DNA of 49,450 nt, taken from contig JAIXWM010000123.1 in the NCBI GenBank assembly GCA_027491255.1, positions 1 through 49,450 of the forward strand, in the 5' to 3' direction. The position numbers and the translations under genes were made by a program. The notes beneath the pieces were generated by a model. The model was not told the origin of the DNA. It was given only the letters and a program-made list of their open reading frames with translations, and ran no database searches. This document shows positions 21,748-30,443 of this stretch, piece after piece; positions within the stretch are counted from its first letter, which is position 1; every line of letters begins with the position of its first letter. The stretch comes from Rubrivivax sp. GTDB taxonomy: Bacteria; Pseudomonadota; Gammaproteobacteria; Burkholderiales; Burkholderiaceae_C.

Positions 21748-22524
21748 TCACTTGACGTCTTTCCAGAACGCCGCGTTCAGACGCCAGGCGATCACGGTGA
21801 AGACGGCCAGGAACAGCAGCACCCAGACCCCGATACGGATGCGGTCGGCCTGCATCGGCTCGCTCATCCACTTCAGGTAGGCCACGAGGTCGGCCACGGC
21901 CTCGTTGTACTGGACCGGCGACAACTGGCCCGGGGAGATCTGCTCGACGCCCTTGAACACGTGCGTGACCTTCTTCGGGTCGTGGGCGTCCGCCACGTCG
22001 GCCCATACCGCACGCGTCTGCCCCTGGAGTTCCCACAGCACGTGGGGCATGCCCACGTTCGGGAAGGCAGCGTTGTTCCAGCCGGTGGCCTTGGTGTCGT
22101 CCCGGTAGTAGGTGCGCAGGTAGGTGTAGATGTAGTCGGCGCCGCTGCCCTTGCCCGCGGCCGAGCGCGAGCGCGCGATCACCGTCAGGTCGGGCGGCAA
22201 GGCGCCGAACCACTCCTTGGCGTCCTTGGCGGCGAGCGCCACCTTCATCGTCTCGCCGACCTTTGCGCCGGTGAAGATCAGGTTGGCCGCAATCTGCGGC
22301 TCGGTCAGTCCGATGTCGCGCAGGCGGTTGTAGCGCATGAACTCGGCCGCATGGCAGTTCAGGCAGTAGTTCGCAAACAGCTTGGCGCCATTCTGGAGAG
22401 CGGCCAAATCGGTCACACGCTCGGCCGGGAACTTGTCCCAGGCAATTCCGTCGCCGGCGGCGCGCGCGCCCCCGCCGACCAGGGACAGCGCGGCCAGCAG
22501 CGTCAGGAGGAGTTTCTTCATCAT
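21748..22524 (-). CDS. petC: Ubiquinol-cytochrome c reductase, cytochrome c1
   Basis: The 258-residue haem c subunit of the bc1 complex, which passes electrons from the Rieske centre to cytochrome c. It has a signal peptide (MMKKLLLTLLAALSLVGGG-ARA), the haem motif CLNCH, the PDLTVIARSR segment, the distal Met region (FPNVGMPHVLWELQG) and a C-terminal membrane anchor (IGVWVLLFLAVFTVIAWRL) ending in a basic tail. Two adjacent ATGs (22524, 22521) both suit. It is the third gene of petABC with a 34-base gap after petB. Confidence 0.95.
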   Translation of the reverse strand: MMKKLLLTLLAALSLVGGGARAAGDGIAWDKFPAERVTDLAALQNGAKLFANYCLNCHAAEFMRYNRLRDIGLTEPQIAANLIFTGAKVGETMKVALAAKDAKEWFGALPPDLTVIARSRSAAGKGSGADYIYTYLRTYYRDDTKATGWNNAAFPNVGMPHVLWELQGQTRAVWADVADAHDPKKVTHVFKGVEQISPGQLSPVQYNEAVADLVAYLKWMSEPMQADRIRIGVWVLLFLAVFTVIAWRLNAAFWKDVK

Positions 22525-22558
22525 GGATGCAACAGCTCTGTGCAAGGAGACCGGCTCG

Positions 22559-23959
22559 TCAATGCGGTTGGAAGACCACGCGCTCGGGCACGGGCTTGAA
22601 CTCGCCGATGCGGCTCCAGAAGGGCATCAGCAGGAAGAAACCGAAGTAGAAGATGGTGCCGATCTGCGAGACCAGCGTGCCCGCGTCGGAAGGCGGCTTG
22701 ATGCCGAGGTAGCCGAGCACCAGCATGTCGATCGCGAAGAGCGCGTACATCCACTTGTGCCAGCCCGGCCGGTAGCGGATCGACTTGACCGGGCTGTTGT
22801 CGAGCCAGGGGAGGAAGAACATGATGACGACCGCGCCGCCCATCACGACCACGCCCCAGAACTTGGCGTCGAAGCCCTTGAGCAGGCCGATGAACACGAG
22901 CGCCGAGACGCCCACGACAACCTTGGCGTTGCGCGAGAGGCCGCCCAGCAGCAGCGTCACCGCCGCGCCGATGGCCACCAGCACGACGAAGACGTTGACC
23001 ATGGGATCCGTGGTCGCGCGCAGCATCGAGTAGTAGGGGGTGAAATACCAGACCGGGGCGATGTGCGCCGGCGTCTTCAGCGGGTCAGCCGGGATGAAGT
23101 TGTTGTACTCGAGGAAGTATCCGCCCATCTCCGGCGCCAGGAAGACCACGGCGCTGAACAGCAGCAGGAACACCGACACGCCCATGATGTCGTGCACGGT
23201 GTAGTAGGGATGGAAGGGGATGCCGTCCAGCGGCCGGCCCTGCGCGTCCTTCTTGGCCTTGATCTCGACGCCGTCCGGGTTGTTCGAGCCGACCTCGTGC
23301 AGCGCGATGATGTGGGCGGCCACGAGCCCGATGAGCACCAGTGGGATCGCGATCACGTGGAAGCTGAAGAAACGATTCAGGGTCGCGTCGCTGACGACGA
23401 AGTCGCCGCGGATCAGCAGCGCGAGATCCGGACCGACGAAGGGCACGGCGGCGAACAGGTTGACGATGACCTGCGCGCCCCAGTAGCTCATCTGACCCCA
23501 AGGCAGCAGGTAGCCGAAGAAGGCCTCGGCCATCAGGCACAGGAAGATCGCGCAGCCGAAGATCCACACCAGTTCGCGCGGCTTGCGGTAGCTGCCGTAG
23601 AGCATGCCCCGGAACATGTGCATGTAGACGACGATGAAGAAGGCCGAGGCGCCGGTGGAGTGCATGTAGCGCACCAGCCAGCCCCAAGGCACGTCCCGCA
23701 TGATGTACTCCACCGATGCGAAGGCGAGCGCCGCATCAGGCTTGTAGTGCATCACGAGGAAGATGCCGGTCACGATCTGGATCACCAGCACCAGCATGGC
23801 CAGCGAACCGAAGAAGTACATGAAGTTGAAGTTCTTCGGCGCGTAGTACTCGGACAGATGCTCCTTGTACAACTTCGACGCCGGGAACCGGTTGTCGACC
23901 CAGGTCAGCAGCTTCTGCCCCGCGTTGGCGCCGGCCGGAGCTTCCTTGAATTCAGCCAT
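22559..23959 (-). CDS. petB: Ubiquinol-cytochrome c reductase, cytochrome b
   Basis: The 466-residue membrane subunit carrying both b haems and both quinone sites. Visible family features are a first helix with LVIQIVTGIFLVMHYKPD, SVEYIMRDVPWGWLVRYMHS and the His-bearing MHMFRGMLYGSYRKPRE. Further on are FFGYLLPWGQMSYWGAQVI, a second pair of haem His (FFSFHVIAIPLVLIGLVAAHIIALHE), and the Qo-site PEWY-type loop here reading APVWYFTPYYSML. About eight or nine helices follow, with a longer C-terminus than the 400-residue minimum. It is not fused to c1. petA precedes it by 42 bases. Confidence 0.96.
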   Translation of the reverse strand: MAEFKEAPAGANAGQKLLTWVDNRFPASKLYKEHLSEYYAPKNFNFMYFFGSLAMLVLVIQIVTGIFLVMHYKPDAALAFASVEYIMRDVPWGWLVRYMHSTGASAFFIVVYMHMFRGMLYGSYRKPRELVWIFGCAIFLCLMAEAFFGYLLPWGQMSYWGAQVIVNLFAAVPFVGPDLALLIRGDFVVSDATLNRFFSFHVIAIPLVLIGLVAAHIIALHEVGSNNPDGVEIKAKKDAQGRPLDGIPFHPYYTVHDIMGVSVFLLLFSAVVFLAPEMGGYFLEYNNFIPADPLKTPAHIAPVWYFTPYYSMLRATTDPMVNVFVVLVAIGAAVTLLLGGLSRNAKVVVGVSALVFIGLLKGFDAKFWGVVVMGGAVVIMFFLPWLDNSPVKSIRYRPGWHKWMYALFAIDMLVLGYLGIKPPSDAGTLVSQIGTIFYFGFFLLMPFWSRIGEFKPVPERVVFQPH

Positions 23960-24001
23960 GGAGTCCTCGGTGGAATCTGGAGTAAGCGCAAGAACGGCCG
24001 A

Positions 24002-24598
24002 TCAAGCCTTCTTGTCCTCGCCGATCAGCAGCACGGTGTCCGACAGGTACATGTGCGGCGGCACCTCGAGGTTGTCGGGCGCCGGCTTGTTCTTGAACAC
24101 GCGACCGGCGATGTCGAAGGTCGAGCCGTGGCACGGACAGAGGAAGCCGCCGGTCCAGTCGTCGGGCAGCGAAGGCTGGGCCCCGGGCTGGAACTTGTCG
24201 GCAGGCGAGCAGCCCAGATGCGAGCAGATGCCCACGCCGACGAAGAACTCCGGCTTGATCGAGCGGTGCGGGTTCTTCGCGTAAGCAGGCGTAGGGTACT
24301 GCTTGCGGTCCGACGCCGGGTCGGCCACCTGGGCCTCGGTCTTCTTCAGGGACTCGAGCTGCTCCGGCGTGCGGCGCACGATCCATACCGGCTTGCCGCG
24401 CCACTCGACCGTCAGCTTCTCCCCCGGCTTCAGCGCCGAGATGTCGACCTGCACGGGAGCGCCTGCGGCGCGCGCGCGCTCCGAAGGCGTGAAGGTGCTG
24501 ACGAAGGGCACCGCGACGGCCACGCCGCCGACGGCGCCCGCGCCGCACGTGATCGCGATCCAGGTCCGGCGGCCCGGATCGACAACGGCCTCACTCAT
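24002..24598 (-). CDS. petA: Ubiquinol-cytochrome c reductase, Rieske iron-sulfur subunit
   Basis: The 198-residue Rieske protein with an uncleaved N-terminal signal anchor (RRTWIAITCGAGAVGGVAVAVPFVS); the RR motif suggests Tat export, and tatABC is encoded 3 kb away. The cluster ligands are in CSHLGC and CPCHGS, with the disulfide Cys of each box present. The hinge, the VWIVRRTPEQ strand and the PEFFVGVGICSH segment are normal. It is the first gene of petABC. A start at 24598 is supported by AGAGGG eight bases upstream, with a TAGAAT promoter box further upstream. Confidence 0.96.
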   Translation of the reverse strand: MSEAVVDPGRRTWIAITCGAGAVGGVAVAVPFVSTFTPSERARAAGAPVQVDISALKPGEKLTVEWRGKPVWIVRRTPEQLESLKKTEAQVADPASDRKQYPTPAYAKNPHRSIKPEFFVGVGICSHLGCSPADKFQPGAQPSLPDDWTGGFLCPCHGSTFDIAGRVFKNKPAPDNLEVPPHMYLSDTVLLIGEDKKA

Positions 24599-24641
24599 GA
24601 AAACCCTCTTGCTTTATTCGTTCGATGGACGAAACCCAGGG

Positions 24642-24647
24642 ATTCTA
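24642..24647 (-). promoter_or_regulatory. -10 box of the petABC(-sspAB) operon
   Basis: TAGAAT on the minus strand, in the context GCTAGAATCC, is 43 bases before petA. It leaves a leader of roughly 35 bases that holds the AGAGGG ribosome site. No good -35 hexamer is seen. Confidence 0.5.
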
Positions 24648-24698
24648 GCGGACGGCCGTCTTCGCCCCACCAACAGCCATGCTGCAGCAGACCCGGCG

Positions 24699-25757
24699 TC
24701 AGGTCCCACCGCGCGAGGGCGTGGCGCGGCCCTGGACGAGCGCGCGCGCCATGCCCAGCGCGGCCTTCAGGCTGGACGCGTCGGCGCGGCCGTGGCCGGC
24801 GATGTCGAAGGCCGTTCCGTGGTCCGGGCTCGTGCGCACGAAAGGCAATCCGAGGGTGACGTTGACGCCGTGCTCTACGCCCAGGTATTTCACCGGGATG
24901 AGCCCATGGTCGTGCGTCATCGCCACGACGAGATCGAACTCGCCGGGATGCCCGACCACGGCGCGCGCGCGCATGAAGACGGTGTCCGGCGCGTGCGGTC
25001 CACTCGCGTCGATCCCCTCGGCCCGGGCGGCCTGCACGGCCGGGCCGATGATGCGCAGTTCCTCGTCACCGAACAGCCCGCCCTCGCCAGCGTGCGGGTT
25101 CAGGCCCGCCACCCCGATGCGCGGGCACGGCTGGCCCCACCGCGCCGCGGAGTCGTGGGCGATCCGCAGGGTCTGCAGCACGGCGTCGAAGGTGACCGCC
25201 TCGATCGCGCGCCGCAGCGCGAGATGGATCGTGACGAGGACGACGCGCAGCTCCTCGTTGGCCAGCATCATCCGCACCGGCGGCAGCGTGCCACCGGCCA
25301 CCGCGCGCGCGGCCAGCGCCTGCAGCATCTCGGTGTGGCCGGGGAAGTCGACGCCGGCGGCGGCCAGCGCCTCCTTGTGCAGCGGCGCGGTCACGATCGC
25401 GGCACCCTGGCCGTGCTGCACCAGATCCACCGCGGCCGCTATGCACTGCGCGGCCGCAGCGCCGCAGCGCGCGTCGATGCGTCCCCAGGGCAAGTCGGCC
25501 AGGGCCGCAGGCAAGTCGGCGGGCTCGATCACCGGCAGGCAGCCCGGGGGCACCTGGGCCACATCGGCCGGCACCTCGATGCGCGCGATCGGCACGGGCA
25601 GGCCCGGCCGCAGCGCGGCGGCGCGCCGCAGCACACCGACGTCGCCGATGACGACGCTGTTCGCAGCCGCCCCCTCGACGAAGGCGCGGACGATGCACTC
25701 CGGGCCGATGCCGGCAGCATCCCCCATGGTCAGCAGCAAAGGAAGGTTTGGCGGCAT
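24699..25757 (-). CDS. pdxA: 4-hydroxythreonine-4-phosphate dehydrogenase PdxA
   Basis: A 352-residue NAD-dependent enzyme of pyridoxal-phosphate synthesis. Family signatures are LLLTMGDAAGIGPECIVRAF, IVTAPLHKEALAAAGVDFPGHTEML with metal-ligand His, MMLANEELRVVLVTIHL, GVAGLNPHAGEGGLFGDEE and AMTHDHGLIPVKYLG, followed by TLGLPFVRTSPDHGTAFDIAG. It follows the Nif3-like gene by 21 bases, not rsmA/ksgA as in many proteobacteria. A PdxA2-type acid dehydrogenase is an alternative for stray copies, but the sequence looks like standard PdxA. Confidence 0.9.
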   Translation of the reverse strand: MPPNLPLLLTMGDAAGIGPECIVRAFVEGAAANSVVIGDVGVLRRAAALRPGLPVPIARIEVPADVAQVPPGCLPVIEPADLPAALADLPWGRIDARCGAAAAQCIAAAVDLVQHGQGAAIVTAPLHKEALAAAGVDFPGHTEMLQALAARAVAGGTLPPVRMMLANEELRVVLVTIHLALRRAIEAVTFDAVLQTLRIAHDSAARWGQPCPRIGVAGLNPHAGEGGLFGDEELRIIGPAVQAARAEGIDASGPHAPDTVFMRARAVVGHPGEFDLVVAMTHDHGLIPVKYLGVEHGVNVTLGLPFVRTSPDHGTAFDIAGHGRADASSLKAALGMARALVQGRATPSRGGT

Positions 25758-25778
25758 GCAGCGTGCAGGGGGGTGAGG

Positions 25779-26528
25779 TCAGGCCGGATTCGGCACGTCG
25801 ATGAAGCCATGCTCGAGACCGAAGCGCGCCGCGAGCTCAGCCCCGAGCGCCGCCGCGCCGTCGCGCTCGGTGGCATGGTGGCCGCAGGCCAGGAAGGCCA
25901 CGCCCGTCTCGCGTGCCAGGTGCGCCTGCGGCTCGGAGATCTCGCCGGTCAGGAAGGCGTCGGCGCCGGCGGCGATGGCGGGCTCGAAATAACCCTGCGC
26001 CCCACCCGTGCACCAGGCCACGCGCCGCAGTGGCCGGCCGTCGCCGGGCACGAGCAGCGGCGCGCGACCCAGGGCCTGCGCCGCGCGCGCGGCCAGGGCT
26101 GCGGCGCCCGTGAGGTCTCCGGCCGTACCGATGAAACCCAGGTCCTGCTCGCCGAAGCGGGCGTCGGCCCGCAGCCCCAGCCGCAGCCCGAGCTGGGCGT
26201 TGTTGCCCCACTGCGGGTGCGCATCCAGCGGCAGGTGGAAGGCGAAGAGGTTCAGTTCGTGGCGCATCAGCAGCGCGACGCGCTCTCGCAACCAGCCGGT
26301 CAGGCGTCCGTCCTGGCCGCGCCAGAACAGGCCGTGGTGCACGAGCAGGGTGTCGGCCCCAGCCGCGATCGCGGCTTCGATGAAGGCGCGGCTCGCCGTC
26401 ACGCCGCTGGCCACGCGCCGCACCTCGGCGCGGCCCTCGACCTGCAGGCCGTTCGGCCCATAATCCTTGAACCGGTCCACGGCGAGTTGCTCGCGCAGCC
26501 AGGTGTCAACTTCGTTGCGGTGGGCCAT
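25779..26528 (-). CDS. Nif3-like dinuclear metal centre protein (YbgI/GCH1-type-2 family)
   Basis: A 249-residue protein of the Nif3/YbgI family, toroidal hexamers with two metal ions per subunit; the exact biochemical role is unsettled. The start at 26528 (MAHRNEVDTWLREQL) matches the family N-terminus. The metal-binding motifs are LLVHHGLFW, FAFHLPLDAHPQWGNN and, near the end, FLACGHHATERDG, with TGGAQGYFEPAIAAGADAFLTGEIS in between. It runs divergently from the DegS-like gene, only 38 bases apart, and probably shares a transcript with pdxA. Confidence 0.88.
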   Translation of the reverse strand: MAHRNEVDTWLREQLAVDRFKDYGPNGLQVEGRAEVRRVASGVTASRAFIEAAIAAGADTLLVHHGLFWRGQDGRLTGWLRERVALLMRHELNLFAFHLPLDAHPQWGNNAQLGLRLGLRADARFGEQDLGFIGTAGDLTGAAALAARAAQALGRAPLLVPGDGRPLRRVAWCTGGAQGYFEPAIAAGADAFLTGEISEPQAHLARETGVAFLACGHHATERDGAAALGAELAARFGLEHGFIDVPNPA

Positions 26529-26566
26529 CGAATGCATTGGGGCGAAGGATTGCGGACGGTCTGGCG

Positions 26567-27709
26567 ATGCACAGGCTCTGGCTGATTTTCTCGCAGGCCG
26601 TCACCGTGTTCGCGGCGGCATTGTTCGTCGTTGCCACGCTCAAGCCCGATTGGCTGCGTGGTCGGTCGCTGCTGCCGGTGACGGTGTCGGTCGTGCAGGC
26701 GCCTGCATCAGCGGGCTCCGGGCTGCCGGGCAGCGGCCTCAGTGCCGCCGCGCGCATGGCGATGCCGGCCGTGGTCAGCGTGACCGCCCAGCGGGCGGGC
26801 CAGCGCACGCCGCACACCGACGACCCCGCCTGGCGCTTCTTCCATGGCGACCGCCCGCCGGCGCCGCAGGCCGGCCTGGGCTCGGGCGTCATCGTCTCGC
26901 CCGAGGGTTACCTGCTCACCAACCACCATGTGATCGCGGGCGCCGACGAGATCGAGGTGCGGCTGGCCGACGGGAGGGAAACACGCGCGCGGCTCGTCGG
27001 TACCGACCCCGAGACGGACATTGCCGTGCTGAAGGTAGAGCTCGGGTCGCTGCCCGTGATTGCGCTGGGCAATGCCGCGGCGCTGCAGGTCGGCGACCCG
27101 GTGCTGGCCATCGGCAACCCCTTCAACGTCGGCCAGACCGTCACGGGCGGCATCGTCAGCGCCCTGGGGCGCAACCGCCTGGGGCTGTCGACCTTCGAGA
27201 ACTTCATCCAGACCGACGCGGCGATCAACCCCGGGAACTCCGGCGGAGCGCTCGTCGATGCGCGCGGCACGCTCGTGGGCATCAACACCGCCATCTACTC
27301 GGACAGCGGCGGCAACATGGGGATCGGCTTCGCGGTTCCGGTCGATCTGGCGCGCGAGGTGATGGAAGGCATCGTGCGCGACGGTCGGGTGATCCGGGGC
27401 TGGATCGGCGTCGAACCGCGCGACCTGCCGCCCGACCTCGCAGCCTCGCTCGGATTGGGCTCCGTCAGCGGGGTTCTCATCACCGGCGTGCTGCAGAATG
27501 GCCCGGCCGCGCAGGCCGGCGTGCGCCCCGGCGATGTCGTCACGCAGGTGGCGGGTCAGGCAGTGCAGAGCACTGCGCAGTTGCTGAAGGCGGTGGCTGG
27601 CCTGAAGCCGCAGTCCCGCACCACGCTGGGCCTCCATCGGGCCGGCCAGACGCTGAACGTGCAGGTCGCAGTAGGACAGAGACCACCCCCCAACGACAAC
27701 GCCCGTTGA
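26567..27709 (+). CDS. DegS/HtrA-type trypsin-like serine protease with PDZ domain
   Basis: A 380-residue envelope protease. ATG 26567 gives MHRLWLIFSQAVTVFAAALF, a single N-terminal transmembrane anchor; a TTG ten codons upstream is in frame but less likely. The catalytic triad is visible as LLTNHHVIAG (His), TDPETDIAVLKV (Asp) and INPGNSGGALVDARG (Ser). One PDZ domain follows (about 270-365: SVSGVLITGVLQNGPAAQAGVRPGD). A single PDZ and a membrane anchor fit DegS/AlgW, which start sigma-E activation by cutting RseA, rather than DegP with two PDZ domains. No rseA or rpoE is nearby. Confidence 0.88.
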   Translation: MHRLWLIFSQAVTVFAAALFVVATLKPDWLRGRSLLPVTVSVVQAPASAGSGLPGSGLSAAARMAMPAVVSVTAQRAGQRTPHTDDPAWRFFHGDRPPAPQAGLGSGVIVSPEGYLLTNHHVIAGADEIEVRLADGRETRARLVGTDPETDIAVLKVELGSLPVIALGNAAALQVGDPVLAIGNPFNVGQTVTGGIVSALGRNRLGLSTFENFIQTDAAINPGNSGGALVDARGTLVGINTAIYSDSGGNMGIGFAVPVDLAREVMEGIVRDGRVIRGWIGVEPRDLPPDLAASLGLGSVSGVLITGVLQNGPAAQAGVRPGDVVTQVAGQAVQSTAQLLKAVAGLKPQSRTTLGLHRAGQTLNVQVAVGQRPPPNDNAR

Positions 27710-27725
27710 CCCCGCGCGAACGCGA

Positions 27726-28520
27726 TCAGCCCGCCTTCGCGTCTTCGCTGTCAGGCGCCTTGGTGTGCTTGATGAAGATCTGCGCCGCGATGATCCCGAT
27801 CTCGTACAGGATGCACATCGGTACCGCCAGCGCGAGTTGCGATATCACGTCCGGTGGCGTCACCACCGCAGCGATGATGAAGGACGCAACGACGAAGTAG
27901 CCGCGGAACTTGCGCAACTGCTCGATCGTGACGATGCCCATGCGCGCCAGCACGATCACCGCCACCGGCACCTCGAAGGCGATGCCGAAGACAAGAAACA
28001 GCGTGAGCACGAAACCGAAATACTGCTCGATGTCCGGCGCCGCGGTGATCGCGCTCGGCGCGAAGGCCTGGATGAACTTCGACATCCCGGGGATGACGAT
28101 GAAGTAGCAAAAAGCCACCCCGAGGAAGAACAGGAACGTGCTCGAGATCACCAGCGGCAGCACGAGCTTCTTCTCGTGCGAGTAAAGCCCGGGCGCCACG
28201 AAGGCCCAGACCTGGTAGAGCACCACCGGCAGCGCGACCAGAAATGCCGCCATCAGCGTGATCTTCAGCGGCACCAGGATCGGCGAGATCACGTTCGTGG
28301 CGATCAGCTTGGCGCCGTCGGGAAGGTGGGCCACCATCGGCGCGGCCAGCAGGTCGTACAGGCCCGCCGGGCCAGGCCAGAACGCCAGCGCGGCGAAGGC
28401 GATGACGACGGCGATCAGCGCCCGGATCAGCCGGTCGCGCAACTCGACCAGGTGCGAGACGAAGGGCGCCTCGGTGCCGGCGAGCTCGTCTTCCTTGGAC
28501 TTGGGGTCGGGCGCGGTCAT
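27726..28520 (-). CDS. tatC: Twin-arginine translocase subunit TatC
   Basis: The 264-residue polytopic receptor subunit of the Tat system. The N-terminal signature FVSHLVELRDRLIRAL and the following six hydrophobic segments (e.g. PVVLYQVWAFVAPGLYSHEK and FGIAFEVPVAVIVLARMGIV) are typical, including the conserved first-loop Glu/Arg region. It is the last gene of tatABC, 55 bases after tatB, and converges on the DegS-like gene with a 16-base gap. The Rieske protein encoded nearby is a likely substrate. Confidence 0.96.
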   Translation of the reverse strand: MTAPDPKSKEDELAGTEAPFVSHLVELRDRLIRALIAVVIAFAALAFWPGPAGLYDLLAAPMVAHLPDGAKLIATNVISPILVPLKITLMAAFLVALPVVLYQVWAFVAPGLYSHEKKLVLPLVISSTFLFFLGVAFCYFIVIPGMSKFIQAFAPSAITAAPDIEQYFGFVLTLFLVFGIAFEVPVAVIVLARMGIVTIEQLRKFRGYFVVASFIIAAVVTPPDVISQLALAVPMCILYEIGIIAAQIFIKHTKAPDSEDAKAG

Positions 28521-28575
28521 GGGAGGAGATACGGGATGGGACGGTGACCGGCAGGCGCGAGGGCCCGGCCGGCAC

Positions 28576-29079
28576 TCAACGTGGCACCTTCACGCCGGAG
28601 GGACGGAAGCGCGCAACGCGCGCCGCGCCGGACTGCGCCTTGGCGCGGATGCCGTGGCGCTGCCTGTACCACTGCGGCATGGCGCCGCGCTTGAGGCGCC
28701 ACTTCTTGCCTGGGTGCTTGTACTCCGGCGGCGGGGTGGGCAGCGGCTCGGACGCGTTGCCCGCGGTGCTGTCGCTGCCGTCGAGCGAGGAGCCGATGGA
28801 TGACCACTCCTTGTCGAACGACGAAGAGGCCTCGCTGACCGTGCTGTGCACCGTCTGCTCGACGTTGCGCGCCGCATCCTCGAACTGCGACTTCATCTTC
28901 TTGAGTTCGTCGAGCTCGATCGAGCGATTGACCTCGGCTCGCACGTCGGCGACGTAACGCTGCGCCTTGCCGACCAGGTGGCCCACGGTGCGCGCGACCT
29001 TGGGCAGCTTCTCGGGCCCGATGACGATCAACGCCACGGCGCCGATCAGCGCGAGCTTGTCAAAGCCGAAATCGATCAT
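28576..29079 (-). CDS. tatB: Twin-arginine translocase subunit TatB
   Basis: A 167-residue single-span membrane protein: [20 protein letters not shown] forms the helix, with the conserved Gly-Pro-Glu-Lys-Leu-Pro hinge directly after it. An amphipathic helix ([20 protein letters not shown]) and a long charged, Ser/Pro-rich tail follow. TatB with TatC forms the receptor for twin-arginine signal peptides. The N-terminal Glu of TatB proteins is here replaced by Asp, a mild change. It lies 86 bases after tatA in operon order. Confidence 0.93.
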   Translation of the reverse strand: MIDFGFDKLALIGAVALIVIGPEKLPKVARTVGHLVGKAQRYVADVRAEVNRSIELDELKKMKSQFEDAARNVEQTVHSTVSEASSSFDKEWSSIGSSLDGSDSTAGNASEPLPTPPPEYKHPGKKWRLKRGAMPQWYRQRHGIRAKAQSGAARVARFRPSGVKVPR

Positions 29080-29165
29080 GCGGGCTCAGTGGGCTGCGGC
29101 GGGCTTGGCAGGTGCGCGGAGACCCGGTCCGGGCCATGCCCGCACCAGGCTTCGCACCGCTGCCT

Positions 29166-29414
29166 TCAGCCCTTGGTCTTGGCTTCGACGTCGACGGTGT
29201 TGGCGTCGGCCGTCTTGGCCGCACCGGTCACCTGCTGCGCGGGGGCCGCTGCGGCGTTTGCGTCCGGCGCCTCCTGCCCGCCCTTGACGCCGTCCTTGAA
29301 GCCCTTGACCGCGCCGCCGAGGTCGGAGCCGATGTTCTTCAACTTCTTGGTGCCGAAGATCAGCACCACCACCAGCAGCACGATGAGCCAATGCCAGATG
29401 CTGAAGGATCCCAT
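29166..29414 (-). CDS. tatA: Twin-arginine translocase subunit TatA
   Basis: The 82-residue pore-forming subunit: short N-terminus, one helix ([20 protein letters not shown]), the FGTKKLK hinge, and an amphipathic helix ([19 protein letters not shown]) followed by an Ala/Lys-rich tail. GGGAG nine bases upstream supports the ATG. It is the first gene of tatABC, behind hinT on the same strand, with its own TAGAAT box. Confidence 0.94.
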   Translation of the reverse strand: MGSFSIWHWLIVLLVVVLIFGTKKLKNIGSDLGGAVKGFKDGVKGGQEAPDANAAAAPAQQVTGAAKTADANTVDVEAKTKG

Positions 29415-29441
29415 GGTCTTGCTCCCGAAAACTGATCGATG

Positions 29442-29447
29442 ATTCTA
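29442..29447 (-). promoter_or_regulatory. -10 box of the tatABC operon
   Basis: TAGAAT on the minus strand in the context CCTAGAATCA is 28 bases before tatA, leaving a leader of about 20 bases that holds GGGAG. It would allow tatABC transcription independent of hinT. Confidence 0.5.
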
Positions 29448-29481
29448 GGGCGGGGGGCCGGCAGTCGCTGCGGTGCGGGCT

Positions 29482-29829
29482 TCAGCCCCGCGCCCATGGG
29501 CGCGGACCGCCCATCACGTGCATGTGCAGATGGTAGACCTCCTGCCCACCGTCGCGCCCGGTGTTGATGACGGTGCGAAAGCCGTCGACGACGCCCAGTT
29601 CGCGCATCAGCCGCGGCGCGAGGCCGAGCATGTGGCCCAGCAGCGCGGCATGCTCGGGCCCGACCTCGGCCAGCGTGGCGATGTGCTGCTTTGGAATCAC
29701 CAGCACGTGCACCGGCGCCCACGGGTGGATGTCGTGGAAGGCGAGCACCTGCTCGTCCTCGTGGACCTTCTTCGACGGGATCTGTCCGGCGACGATCTTG
29801 CAGAAGATGCAGTTCGGGTCGGCGTTCAT
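29482..29829 (-). CDS. hinT: HIT-family purine nucleoside phosphoramidase (HinT-like)
   Basis: A 115-residue histidine-triad protein that hydrolyses AMP-amidates. The N-terminal zinc-site start CIFCKIVAGQIPS, the DIHPWAPVHVLVIPKQHI segment and the triad motif VYHLHMHVMGGPRPW are all intact; length is standard. It sits between the his genes and tatABC, the usual Burkholderiales position. The 206 bases upstream of it hold no gene or clear site that I can see. Confidence 0.94.
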   Translation of the reverse strand: MNADPNCIFCKIVAGQIPSKKVHEDEQVLAFHDIHPWAPVHVLVIPKQHIATLAEVGPEHAALLGHMLGLAPRLMRELGVVDGFRTVINTGRDGGQEVYHLHMHVMGGPRPWARG

Positions 29830-30035
29830 ATGGAGGGATGGAATGGGTGCGTCGAGTTCACGGCATTGTGCGCCGCTGCAGACACGTCTTCAGGGCCCGG
29901 GGATCGTCTCCGAAACATTCGGCGGTCTCGAGATCGATGCGTCGATCAGCCTGGGGTGGGAAGCGACTTCAGGATTCCCCGGCGCGCGCGCTCGAGGAAT
30001 TCTTCTCGCGCTGCACACAGGTTGGCAGGTCAGGC

Positions 30036-30350
30036 TCAGGACCTGAGGGGCTGCACCACGCCCAGCGCCGACGCTGCCAGGGCGTTGTCACCTTCGCTCC
30101 CGGCAAAGATGTAGCCCTTCTCCAGCAACTTCCTGCTGTAGTACTTGTTGTACATGAACGCCCAGATCAGGGAGATGATGAACCACCCGACGCCGGCCGT
30201 GATGATCGAAATCATCGCGGCGATCACGAACCCGCCGATGAAGGTGATGAAGTCCCCGCGAAACAGCGAGGGAAAGAAACCGAAGAAGAGCGTGGTCCAT
30301 GAAAAACCGTAGTAGCCGTTCTTCATGATCCCTGTTTCCTTGTGCCTCAT
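30036..30350 (-). CDS. Small membrane protein, HrgC-like
   Basis: A 104-residue protein of unknown function. MRHKETG, then GYYGFSWTTLFFGFFPSLFR and GDFITFIGGFVIAAMISIIT, resembles the small HrgC-type membrane proteins that begin with a KETG motif and an FSWTTLFFG helix. Two transmembrane helices are evident, followed by NKYYSRKLLEKGYIFAG and a soluble tail. The start could be 30350 or 30326; the latter has AAGGA upstream, the former keeps the KETG motif. It occupies the slot where other Burkholderiales often carry a DUF4870 membrane gene. The surrounding DNA has lower GC than its neighbours, so it may be acquired. Confidence 0.65.
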   Translation of the reverse strand: MRHKETGIMKNGYYGFSWTTLFFGFFPSLFRGDFITFIGGFVIAAMISIITAGVGWFIISLIWAFMYNKYYSRKLLEKGYIFAGSEGDNALAASALGVVQPLRS

Positions 30351-30443
30351 CGCGATGCGCGTTGCCATGAACGTGACCTCAACAACAGGGAGATGCAACA
30401 GCAAATTGGAGGGTCATCGCCGAAAGCGACGCCTCGACGCAGT

